DNA from: Bacteroidota bacterium
GTDB taxonomy: Bacteria > Bacteroidota > Bacteroidia > Chitinophagales > Saprospiraceae
Length of the DNA stretch: 64,000 nucleotides
Assembly: GCA_024743405.1 (NCBI GenBank)
Contig: JANSWP010000011.1
Location: 1-64,000 of the forward strand
Direction: 5' to 3'
A program made the position numbers and the translations under genes. Below, one piece after another: positions 36,441 through 46,000 of this stretch. The notes beneath the pieces were generated by a model. The model searched no databases. It was not told where the DNA came from and saw only the letters and a list, made by a program, of their open reading frames with translations. Position 1 is the stretch's first letter. Each line of letters starts with the position of its first letter.

Positions 36441-39400
36441 ATGCAAAAACCTGCGCTTCATTCATATCTAATAAAGTTTCCTTTTTTACTAGTAAAAGGA
36501 ATAATTGTGTTTCTCTTTTTTTTGATGGGGTATTATTCAAGTCAAGCCCAAAATCTAAATCATGTTCAGGGCAATATTATCGTTCAAATAAAACCTAAGG
36601 TTGACATTTATAAAGTTGCTAAGGATTGGCATTTTTTTGGAAAAAGAGCAACTCGACTTGCCATAAAAAGATCCCTTTCAGAGCCTATGGACATTTGGCT
36701 TCTAGAATTTGATTTTACAGAAATTGAGGAGAATCGTTTTTTAGATTTCTTAAAAAGGCAGAATGAAATTCTTTATGCTCAGTTTAATCACCATATAAAT
36801 GATCGCCAAAATATTCCGAATGACCCCCAATTTAATGATCAATGGCAATGGTTAAATAATGGAATAAATGGTGGAACTAATGATGCGGATATTGATGCAG
36901 ATCTCGCCTGGGATTTATCCACTGGTGGGCAAACTGGCCTAGGACAAGAAATTGTTGTTTGTGTCATCGAAAGTAATGGATCTGATTGGGACCATCCAGA
37001 TTTATTAGCCAATCATTGGGTTAATGAAAATGAGATTCCTGAAAATGGTTTGGACGATGATGGCAATGGTTATATAGATGATTATCATGGGTGGAACACA
37101 CCTCAATTAAACGATGTAATATCGAGCGGTGGACATGGAACAAATGTAACAGGTATGGTTGGGGCTGTAGGGAATAACAACTTAGGATTGACTGGAGTAA
37201 ATTGGGATGTAAAAATTATGCAAATAGTAAGAGGTAGTTTGGGTAATTCTTCAATTCCAAACGAAGCGAATGTTATCGAAGCCTATACCTATCCATTGAT
37301 AATGCGTAGAATGTACAATCAGACGAATGGTGAGAAGGGAGCTTTTGTAGTTGTTACTAATGCTTCTTGGGGATTGGATAATGTATTTGCGGATGATGCA
37401 CCGCTTTGGTGTGAAATGTATGATGAGTTAGGCAGTGAGGGGGTTTTGTCCTGTGGAGCAACCTCCAATAATGAATTAATTAATGTAGATAGTCAAGGTG
37501 ACTTACCTACCACTTGTACTAGTGATTATTTTATCGGTGTGACCTCTACGAATTCAGATGATGTATTGAAAGCTGCCTATGGAGCGACTCATGTTGATGT
37601 AGCTGCTCCAGGAGAGTCGGTTTGGACAACAAATAACGGAAATAGCTATGATGACGAAACAGGAACCTCATTTGCATGTCCATTAGTTTCTGGCTTAGTT
37701 GCTTTGATGTATTCTACAGATTGTGTGGGGACTGGGGCAAATGCCATTTCAAATCCAGCAAGTACCGCAATTGAGATTCGAAACCACCTTTTTAATGGGG
37801 TGGATTTGAAACCTAATCTGGCTGGTCTGATGACGACAGGAGGTCGAGTTAATGCTTTTAAAAGTCTTCAAAATGTTTTAAATGCATGTGATAATTGTCC
37901 TCAACCCTACGGTATTCTAGTTTCTTCATTGACAGATCAAGAAGCGACGATAGTTTTCGATGTAGCTAGTACTATTCAAAATATACAATTTAGGTGGAGA
38001 GCGGTCGGAAGTGGGATTTGGAATACTTCCAACATGGTATCCAGTCCTTTATCTTTAACAAGTCTTAGTAGTTGTACGGAATATGAAATTCAGTTGCAAA
38101 GTGAGTGCACTAATCCAATTGGTAGTTGGACGGAATCTCTTGTTTTTAAGACCGATGGTTGTTGTGAAGGTCCATCTTTAGTTACACTAATAGACGTCAC
38201 TGATTCCTCCTTTTCAATTGAGTGGAATTCCATTTTAGCGGCTGATGATTACACTGTTTTTGTCATGGAAGGCAACCAAACTTTTGAATTTAGTGGACTT
38301 AGCAGCACCACATTTGAATTGGATAATTTGATTCCTTGTCAAGATTATATTGTAAATATCCAATCTAATTGTGATAATGGTGAAACTAACTTAGGTTCAA
38401 GTTTTGAATTGACGACAACAGGGTGTGGCGCTTGTTTAGATAGTGATTATTGTGAGGCATTTAGTCAAAATTCAAGTAATGAATGGATCGCGAATGTTAC
38501 TTTTAATAATCTAAATAATACAACAGGTTCTGATTTAGGATATGGTGATTATACAGGACTACCAGTTAACGTTTTTACTTTTAATGCTTATGATATTACC
38601 TTGACCCCTGACTATTCTGGTTTTTCGTTTAATGAATATTGGAAGGTTTATATTGATTTTAATCAAAATGGAATATTTGAGGAAAACTCAGAAGTTGCAT
38701 TTGATGCAGGAGCAACTTCTAATCAAGTCCAAATTGGGCAAATAATTATTCCTGGCGATGCTATTCCTGGTTTAGCACGAATGAGAGTGATCATGCGTTT
38801 TGGAGAAGAACCTTTTGCTTGTGATGAGAACTTCAATTTTGGTGAGGTTGAAGATTATTGTGTAGATATTTTCGAGGGTGTCCCTCCAGTTTGTGACCCA
38901 GTTGAAAATATTGAAATTCAGGAGATAAGTTATAACGAAGTGACCCTGAGTTGGGAAGAAAATCCAAGCGCCCTAAGCTATAATGTTCGGTTTTCAGATG
39001 ATGGGGGCTCTACCTGGACACTTGAATCTGTCGATGATTTTGAAGTGATTATTGAACAATTATTGGATTGTGTGGATTATGAGATACAAGTTCAAACTGT
39101 GTGTATAGGTAAAGAAAGTGATTGGTCTCAGAGTGCTTTTTTTACTACTTTATGTGCGGTTCCATGTAATGAAATACCAACAAATCTAGATACAACGAAC
39201 GTAAGCTTTAGTTTTGTAAATATAGAATGGAGTGGTACGCCGAATGCTGAAAACTATCGGATCCAGTACCGTTCTGAAGGGACTTCACAGTGGTTAATTG
39301 CAGAGACTCCTAATACAAATATTGAATTGGCTGATCTGGTGGACTGTCAAGTCTATGAATATGTTGTTCAAGCACTTTGCCCGGGGAGTGAGAGTGGATT

Positions 39401-39716
39401 GTCAGAGATACAAACCTTTAAGACCGACTGTTTATTAGGGACTGGTAATTTACCAAAGGTCTTTTTTGATTTACAAATCTTTCCTAACCCATTTGATTCT
39501 GAATTAATCTTAGAATTCGCGTTAATGGAAAAAACAACTCTTCAATTAAAACTTTATAACCTTCAAGGCAGGCAATTATTTTATGACCAAAATGTGTATT
39601 CCGCTGGTGAATTTCAATGGAAATTGGATCGTTTTGATGAATTAACAGAAGGCATTTATTTTATTAAAATTGAAACAGAAAAAGGAGTTGTTGTCCGCAA
39701 GTTAATTAAAGGATAG
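36441..39716 (+). CDS. T9SS-exported subtilisin-like (S8) protease with Fn3 and GEVED domains
   Basis: A 1091-aa secreted protein. Signal peptide to about 38 (ends SSQAQ), a propeptide-like region, S8 domain (about 135-485), three or four Fn3-like domains, a GEVED domain (about 665-815, KVYIDFNQNGIFEE, FNFGEVEDYCVDI) and a type A T9SS tail (IFPNPFDSE). Catalytic His232 (GGHGTNVTG) and Ser410 (GTSFACP) and the oxyanion Asn (TNASWG) are present. The Asp position reads VIESNGSDWDHPDL: Glu177 replaces the usual Asp, with one extra residue before HPDL. It is either a variant triad, with Asp182 as a candidate, or an impaired enzyme. Confidence 0.88.
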   Translation: MQKPALHSYLIKFPFLLVKGIIVFLFFLMGYYSSQAQNLNHVQGNIIVQIKPKVDIYKVAKDWHFFGKRATRLAIKRSLSEPMDIWLLEFDFTEIEENRFLDFLKRQNEILYAQFNHHINDRQNIPNDPQFNDQWQWLNNGINGGTNDADIDADLAWDLSTGGQTGLGQEIVVCVIESNGSDWDHPDLLANHWVNENEIPENGLDDDGNGYIDDYHGWNTPQLNDVISSGGHGTNVTGMVGAVGNNNLGLTGVNWDVKIMQIVRGSLGNSSIPNEANVIEAYTYPLIMRRMYNQTNGEKGAFVVVTNASWGLDNVFADDAPLWCEMYDELGSEGVLSCGATSNNELINVDSQGDLPTTCTSDYFIGVTSTNSDDVLKAAYGATHVDVAAPGESVWTTNNGNSYDDETGTSFACPLVSGLVALMYSTDCVGTGANAISNPASTAIEIRNHLFNGVDLKPNLAGLMTTGGRVNAFKSLQNVLNACDNCPQPYGILVSSLTDQEATIVFDVASTIQNIQFRWRAVGSGIWNTSNMVSSPLSLTSLSSCTEYEIQLQSECTNPIGSWTESLVFKTDGCCEGPSLVTLIDVTDSSFSIEWNSILAADDYTVFVMEGNQTFEFSGLSSTTFELDNLIPCQDYIVNIQSNCDNGETNLGSSFELTTTGCGACLDSDYCEAFSQNSSNEWIANVTFNNLNNTTGSDLGYGDYTGLPVNVFTFNAYDITLTPDYSGFSFNEYWKVYIDFNQNGIFEENSEVAFDAGATSNQVQIGQIIIPGDAIPGLARMRVIMRFGEEPFACDENFNFGEVEDYCVDIFEGVPPVCDPVENIEIQEISYNEVTLSWEENPSALSYNVRFSDDGGSTWTLESVDDFEVIIEQLLDCVDYEIQVQTVCIGKESDWSQSAFFTTLCAVPCNEIPTNLDTTNVSFSFVNIEWSGTPNAENYRIQYRSEGTSQWLIAETPNTNIELADLVDCQVYEYVVQALCPGSESGLSEIQTFKTDCLLGTGNLPKVFFDLQIFPNPFDSELILEFALMEKTTLQLKLYNLQGRQLFYDQNVYSAGEFQWKLDRFDELTEGIYFIKIETEKGVVVRKLIKG

Positions 39717-39729
39717 AATACTTAAATTA

Positions 39730-39779
39730 ATGAGCTAGGGAGCGTCGGTATTAGATCTTACGATCTCTAGCTCATTTTC
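39730..39779. terminator. Terminator between convergent subtilase and esterase genes
   Basis: The stem atgagctag (39730-39738) with ctagctcat (39767-39775) has a partly paired interior; T-rich sequence follows on the plus strand. It lies 13 bases after one stop and just before the other. Confidence 0.65.
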
Positions 39780-39783
39780 ATAC

Positions 39784-40764
39784 CTATTGGATAATTATTT
39801 TCTTTGTTATTAATTGTTTTTTAGTCAATAATCGCAAGAAATAGATGCCTTTGTTCAATTCTTGGGTAGAAATTTTGTTTGTGAAAACTTGATTTAAAAT
39901 CACCTTCCCACTCAAATCCAAAATCTCCAAATGCTCAAATTTGGTATCATTTTCGGCAACTGTAATGTTGATAAAATCACCTTTTTGAATTGGGTTTGGA
40001 AAGATCTCTATTTGGTTTCCAAAATCTGTTTCTGCTAGTCCATTAATAATCCCGCAACTTACGGAGTCTATCCAGTTAAATGCTTCCGTTAAAATTTCAT
40101 TTCTGTTTGGAAAATCAATGGTATGACCTATGCCCGTCATCAAATTAAAATTAACGCAAGCTTCATTCATATTCAAAGCATCAAGAATGGGATAAAACCT
40201 AGTATTGGGAGAATCTTGGGTACCATGGACTAAATAAAAGGGTTTATTGGCGGCATTTTGGGTCACTCCATTTACTTCATTTGTATTGGTAATGGCTGCT
40301 CCAATGGGTAAAAAACCTGCAAATCTATCGACATGGTTAAGTCCATAAGTGTAGGTCGTTCGAGCACCCCATGAAAACCCCATTGCAAATATTTTGGATT
40401 CATCAATATTATACCAAAGTAGGGTAGAATCAATAATGAAAGTAGTGAATGCCGTATCTATTGGGTCATCCACTTTTCCATCTGCCCCACCATCAGGACA
40501 AATCAAAATAAGGTCATTTTGTTCGGCAAATGCGATTAAAGTATCACACCAACTGATTGAATTCCAACGATTTGTATTTAATGGATGAAGGGCCACCATT
40601 AATTTGTTTGGTACATCCTCATCATAAGATGAAGGCACAAAAACGGAGTATTGCTTTTGTGGATCAGTCTGAAAAGAGATTTGATTGTCTATCCTGGTTT
40701 GTCCCATTATTATTGTTGAACAGACCAGAGAAAATATAAGTAAAAGAGTAGATTTATATATCAT
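39784..40764 (-). CDS. T9SS-exported alpha/beta-hydrolase esterase (PHB depolymerase/feruloyl esterase-like)
   Basis: A 326-aa secreted enzyme. Signal peptide ending IIMGQ; alpha/beta-hydrolase domain (about 25-240) with the nucleophile elbow GFSWGAR, an acidic-residue loop HGTQDSPN and the His in GIGHT; then a type A T9SS tail starting IFPNPIQKG. The early strand LMVALHPLN supplies the usual oxyanion-hole region. The layout matches LpqC-type esterases and PHB depolymerases that cut polyester or feruloyl ester bonds; the true substrate is not given by the sequence. Convergent with the subtilase gene. Confidence 0.85.
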   Translation of the reverse strand: MIYKSTLLLIFSLVCSTIIMGQTRIDNQISFQTDPQKQYSVFVPSSYDEDVPNKLMVALHPLNTNRWNSISWCDTLIAFAEQNDLILICPDGGADGKVDDPIDTAFTTFIIDSTLLWYNIDESKIFAMGFSWGARTTYTYGLNHVDRFAGFLPIGAAITNTNEVNGVTQNAANKPFYLVHGTQDSPNTRFYPILDALNMNEACVNFNLMTGIGHTIDFPNRNEILTEAFNWIDSVSCGIINGLAETDFGNQIEIFPNPIQKGDFINITVAENDTKFEHLEILDLSGKVILNQVFTNKISTQELNKGIYFLRLLTKKQLITKKIIIQ

Positions 40765-41160
40765 AATTAGTAAGGATTATTAGCTGCAAAAAAATAAGCT
40801 CGTCGAAATGACCAACTTATTTTTTCCCAATTAAGTGCTTGGACAAAATCAAGTTATAGATTACTGGAGCACTGCGCCAAAGGCGCGCGTTGCAGTATTT
40901 TAAGTGAATCTAAAATCTATCACCGATCATTTGGGTGCCATCATATAATTCAACTGAATTAATTAGACTGGAAGGTAATTATTGCATTGGCCTCAGCATA
41001 ACAGAATAGAGTAGGAATGAATCAATCGTCTTTTATTTACCATCGAAACAATAGAATTTCACCCTTTCTTTTAAAAATTCACTAATTGTTCTTAAAATCG
41101 CATTAAACTTGATAGGAATTAGCAAAATCTAACAGAACTATCTCAAATGATTTAATCAAT
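40765..41160. other. Divergent intergenic region with GC-core palindrome
   Basis: A gap of 396 bases between the divergent esterase and GH13 genes. At 40852-40926 there is a palindrome with a gcgcc-aaa-ggcgc core. The text gtgcttggac at 40834-40843 equals the outer end of the palindrome at 53731. No TAnnTTTG promoter is obvious for either gene. Confidence 0.55.
40852..40926. repeat. Palindrome with GC-rich core
   Basis: The central hairpin actgc-gcgcc / ggcgc-(5-base bulge)-gcagt is flanked by imperfect inverted arms (tatagatt on the left; aatctaaaatcta on the right). It resembles the 24.0 kb palindrome in having a GC core within AT-rich arms, and gtgcttggac lies just upstream. Confidence 0.5.
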
Positions 41161-43014
41161 ATGAAACTAAAGACAATTTTTTCAGGAATTATTATTGTTG
41201 TTATAGGATTTTCTAGTGTGTATTCTCAATCTAAAATTGAACATATAGAGCCGCCAAACTGGTGGGTCGGTATGAAGCATACTAGTCTTCAGATAATGAT
41301 TCATGGAGAAAAAATTAGTCAATTAAATCCAAGGATTGATTATGAAGGAGTGACAATCGAGAAAGTTAATAGGGTTAAGAATCCTAATTATCTTTTCATT
41401 GATTTAGAAATAAAGGATTACACCAAAGCTGGTACATTCAAAATTGTTTTATCAGATAAAAATCAAACTGCCCGGTATGTTAATTACGAATTATTGGAAC
41501 GGGAAAAAGGTGCAGCTGATCGCAAAGGGTTTGATAACTCAGATGTGTTATATCTCATTACACCTGACCGGTTTGCAAATGGGGATCCGTCAAATGATGA
41601 TATAGAAGGAATGAGAGAAAAGTCGAATAGATCAAATAAAGGCGGACGGCATGGAGGTGATATTGAAGGAATTCGGCGCAATCTAGATTATATTAAAGAA
41701 ATGGGTTTTACTGCAATATGGCTAAATCCGGTTTTGGAAAATGATATGGAAGTTTATTCTTACCACGGTTATTCAACCACTGATTTTTATAAGGTTGATC
41801 CACGATTTGGCACCAATGATTCTTATCAAAAATTGGCACGAGAAGCCCGATCAAAGGGTATTGGATTGATCATGGATATGATCGTAAATCATTGTGGGTC
41901 AGAACATTGGTGGATGAAGGATTTACCGAGTCCAACTTGGATAAACCAATGGAAGAGTTATACAGGCACAAATCATAGAAAAACCGTTTTGCAAGATCCG
42001 TATGCGTCTGAAATAGATAAAAAAATCTTTGCGGATGGCTGGTTTGTGGAAACAATGCCAGATCTGAACCAACGAAACGAATTGATGGCAAATTACTTAA
42101 CTCAAAACGCAATTTGGTGGATTGAATATTTAGGACTGACAGGTATAAGAATGGATACTTATCCATACCCTGATATGGATTATATGACTGAATGGACCCA
42201 AAGAGTGATGAAAGAATATTCTAATTTTAATGTAGTCGGGGAGGAGTGGTTTGAAGAAACGACTATAACATCGTATTGGCAAAAAGGTAAGAATAATCCA
42301 AATGGTTATACTTCTGAATTGACAAGTGTAATGGATTTTCCCCTTCAAGTAAATATGGTAAAAGGGTTAACATTAGAAGAAACATTTAGTACTGGGTTGA
42401 TTGATATGTACGAAATATTAGCACATGATTTTATGTATCCCAATCCAAATATCTTGGTGACTTTTCCAGATAATCATGATATGAGCCGTATTTTCACTCA
42501 ATTAAATGAAGACTATGATCTTTTTAAAATGGCAATGTCTTATGTGCTGACAATGCGTGGTATTCCTCAAATATATTATGGGACAGAAATATTAATGAAA
42601 AATCCGGAATCAGGCGATCATGGATTAATTAGAAGTGATTTTCCAGGTGGATGGAAAGGGGATGAAATTAATGGTTTTACAAAAAAAGGGTTGACTACTC
42701 AAGAAAAAGATGCCCAAAATTTCATGAAAAAATTACTGAATTGGCGGAAAAAATCTTCGGCAATTCAAACTGGAAAATTAACTCATTTTGAGCCGAAAGA
42801 CCAAGTCTATGTCTATTTTAGATACGATGAAAACGAAAAAATCATGGTTATTTTGAATAAAAATACCAATCCTTATTCTTTGCAGCTAAAACGATTTGCA
42901 GAAATGTTAGATGGCATTTCTAATGCAAAAGATGTTATTTCAGGAAACCGTTTCAATATGGATGAAGCGATTGAACTGCCTGAAAAAAGTGCCTTAATTC
43001 TAGAATTGAAATAG
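41161..43014 (+). CDS. GH13 alpha-amylase, neopullulanase/cyclomaltodextrinase-like
   Basis: A 617-aa glycosidase with a signal peptide ending SVYSQ, an N-terminal cyclomaltodextrinase-type beta domain (IEPPNWWVGMKHTSLQIMIHG), a GH13 TIM barrel and a C-terminal beta domain. Catalytic residues: nucleophile Asp332 in GIRMDTYPYPD, acid/base Glu361 in VVGEEW, and Asp440 in FPDNHDMS. This matches the SusA-like periplasmic neopullulanases that cleave maltooligosaccharides or pullulan. Unlike a normal polysaccharide utilisation locus, there is no SusC/SusD pair or regulator nearby. Its transcript ends in a strong terminator. Confidence 0.92.
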   Translation: MKLKTIFSGIIIVVIGFSSVYSQSKIEHIEPPNWWVGMKHTSLQIMIHGEKISQLNPRIDYEGVTIEKVNRVKNPNYLFIDLEIKDYTKAGTFKIVLSDKNQTARYVNYELLEREKGAADRKGFDNSDVLYLITPDRFANGDPSNDDIEGMREKSNRSNKGGRHGGDIEGIRRNLDYIKEMGFTAIWLNPVLENDMEVYSYHGYSTTDFYKVDPRFGTNDSYQKLAREARSKGIGLIMDMIVNHCGSEHWWMKDLPSPTWINQWKSYTGTNHRKTVLQDPYASEIDKKIFADGWFVETMPDLNQRNELMANYLTQNAIWWIEYLGLTGIRMDTYPYPDMDYMTEWTQRVMKEYSNFNVVGEEWFEETTITSYWQKGKNNPNGYTSELTSVMDFPLQVNMVKGLTLEETFSTGLIDMYEILAHDFMYPNPNILVTFPDNHDMSRIFTQLNEDYDLFKMAMSYVLTMRGIPQIYYGTEILMKNPESGDHGLIRSDFPGGWKGDEINGFTKKGLTTQEKDAQNFMKKLLNWRKKSSAIQTGKLTHFEPKDQVYVYFRYDENEKIMVILNKNTNPYSLQLKRFAEMLDGISNAKDVISGNRFNMDEAIELPEKSALILELK

Positions 43015-43032
43015 ATTGATGCACTTTTTTCA

Positions 43033-43078
43033 GGAACTAGGAGAAAATATATTGAAGACTTTATTTTCTCCTAGTTCC
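43033..43078. terminator. Bidirectional terminator between GH13 and helicase genes
   Basis: A perfect 15-bp stem, ggaactaggagaaaa (43033-43047) with its complement (43064-43078), serving two convergent genes. Its ggaactagga stem resembles the ends of the dispersed palindromes. Confidence 0.8.
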
Positions 43079-43095
43079 ACAGCCTTTCTGTTTTT

Positions 43096-46000
43096 TCAAT
43101 TCTCTATTTTTTCATCATTCGTTTCTGTTTCAGTTGGTTCAGTTGACTCGACATCCTTATTCTCAATGTGAGGATCTGCTATTTGTTTTGGTGGTAAGAT
43201 CGTATTTAATTGACCATCCTTTTTGATAATAATACTTGCCAATTTCCGGGCTTCTTGTTTAGGGTTTTTCCACCATTTCAGAGACCATACTGGGTGATAT
43301 TGAAATCCTAAGTTTTTTATCATCATCCGCTTTTGAAACTCCCAAAGAAATGAGGTGTAATGGGTATTTGCAAAAAAGCCATCAGGATGAATGATAATTG
43401 GCTCACCTAGATCATGGTTGGGTTTGATAATAATAGGCAATCGAATCTTATCCATCTGTACGTCTTGAATCAAACGATTTTTTTCAATATAGGGTAACAA
43501 TGCATTTACAACTTCTTGATTGAAAATGGATGGGATAGGTTCCTTACCTTCTTGGTCAATAAAATGGGGGAGTAATTCATTCTGTAAATCAGTATCATTA
43601 TTTGCGATTGCTTCACCAAATTTTATGTAGGCAGCCAATAGAAAGCTCCCATTGTCTTGTTCTTTTTGAAGAAATCGATCCATGTATTTATCTGGTATTG
43701 AATGTACAAGATATATTTGCTTTGGAACTTTATTGATTATTAATCTGATATGACTGATGCCTTCAGGGGTATTAAAAAAGATGGATTTCTTAGAAAGTGT
43801 TCCTTTAAAGTTTACCGTACCAATGGTAAAGGAAAGCATTAAAATATCGAAGTGTTGACCGTATAATTCATCCACATGAAAAACGCCCATTCCATTGCGT
43901 TCTAATTGTCGAATTTTATCACTTCCTACTGCGTTTTGTTGTTTTATTTTCAACAAATAAGAAGAGACTAGGTCTCTTTGTTCCACCGTAAAACAAATGA
44001 TGCCTACTGATGGATAAGTTCGTTGCTGGGTTCTCTCTATTGAATTAAATAAGCGAATGATCTGTTGTGCCTCAACGTCATTGGTTCCCATTTTTTCATC
44101 AAAACGACCTTCCACATTTTCTACGTAAAATTCTTGTGGAAATTGGTTAATGCCGTTTGATCTATCTGGAGATTCAGCTGATTTACCAGAAGATTTTGCC
44201 TGCTGTGCATACTTATTTAAGAGCGTACTTGTTGGGGCACCATTTTCTTTTGCGTATTGAATTAAGGAAGTTTCACTTCCATAAGTATCGTTACCTCCGA
44301 AAATGACGATTCGTTTTCCTAGTGGAGCAATTGGATTTGCATTTTCAACTGCGAAACGACTGCCCTCATCAAAAATTAAATAATCAAAAAATCCTGGAAT
44401 TTGAGGTATAATATGTCGAGCAATATGTGGCGTAACAAACATAATCGGTAAGAAAGAAGTCACTGCATCAAACCCATCTTCAATTACGTAATCCAAAAGT
44501 TTACCTCTCGAATTTTTATGGTTGTTTTTATCAAAAATCATCTGCCAAGACATCTTCTTTCTTCGCTTTAATGATTTAGTCTCTTTAATTTGTTTTTGTT
44601 GCCATGTATAGGCGATTTGGTTTAGGGTTAATGGTTTTAAGGCATGATATGCAATGGCATAATTGGACAAATTCTCCGCTTCGGAAGGTAGAGCTGTATT
44701 ATATTTTTTAGTCAAGATATTGCTAAAATACCAACTTTCGAATGCTGCCATCCATTCTCTTGGCTTCACTTTCACAAGCGCTCGAATAATTTTCTGAGAG
44801 ACAATATTCAGGTTCAACCAATTGTATTGCCATTTATAGAAGTCGTCAAAATCACGAAGATTTAATTCGGTGTTTTCTAGTTGCTCAATAATACTTTCTA
44901 AATATTTCTGTCTTTTCGGTATTGTCAAGCTTTTATTTTGAATAGAGCGATGATATATTGAAGATTGATTTATTTCTTCAATCAAAACATCTAATGCGTA
45001 CTCTAACTCAGCAATTTGTTCATGGTAATCCAATCCTGGATGAACATTTCGGCTATTTAAGCGCATTAATTCCTCAGCCGTTATTGCGTTTATTCTTTTT
45101 TGCCAATCAAATAAGGATAATTGAAAAGAATCTAAATTTTCTTTGACTTTCGAGATTTGTTGCCCCTCTTTTGTGGGGTGAAAATGAAAATCAAAATATT
45201 TTCCACTATTATATAATTTTTCAAAAGCCAAATAATCTCGGCTAACATCCTCTTTTGCTTTTGCAATTTGCTTTTTTTGAGAGGAAAAAAGACCCAAAAA
45301 TTTAAGTGAGCTCATTCCTGAAGAACTAAAGTCTGAACCAAACTGCTTTGAATAGTCCGCAATTTTCTCATTTAATTGGGTAAGGCGTCTCGATAATCGA
45401 TAAAAATGCCGCTCATAATGTTCATTTAATTTTAATGAGTAGGCATCCGTTTTATTTATATATCGATGTTGAAGCCTAGAAGCTTTATTTAGAAATTTTC
45501 TAATATTCTTCTTGATATATTTTAAGCCCTCTTCTCTACTTTTTTGTAGAAAAATGTCTTCATTGAGGTTAGTCAATGGGTGTTTTAAAGTATTTACTTT
45601 TTGGTAAAGTGGTCGGCTACCAAGGATTGCATGTTTAAAAATTTCATATTCATGATGCGTAAAATCAAACTCGTTGGGGTTCAATTGGCTACTCAACAAT
45701 TCTTTGCCTTCTTCTCTGTTACTACTTAAAAAGGATCCTACCGTTTCCGTCCAATTTGCTTGACCAAAGACCTTTTCCTTTGCAGCTCTATAATTAGCCG
45801 TTAATTTATTTTTTTCCCTAAGATATCGTTGAAGTTTTAGGTCAAAATCACTTTCTGAATGCTCAATCGTTCTACCTAAACCATCCGACGCAATACGCAA
45901 TATTTCAAGCAGTAATTTTTTATCATTTAGAGCGTCTTTTATTAAAAAATTAAACTGATTAATACCGGCTCTAGATAATAATTGTTGGGCTTTTTTTAGC

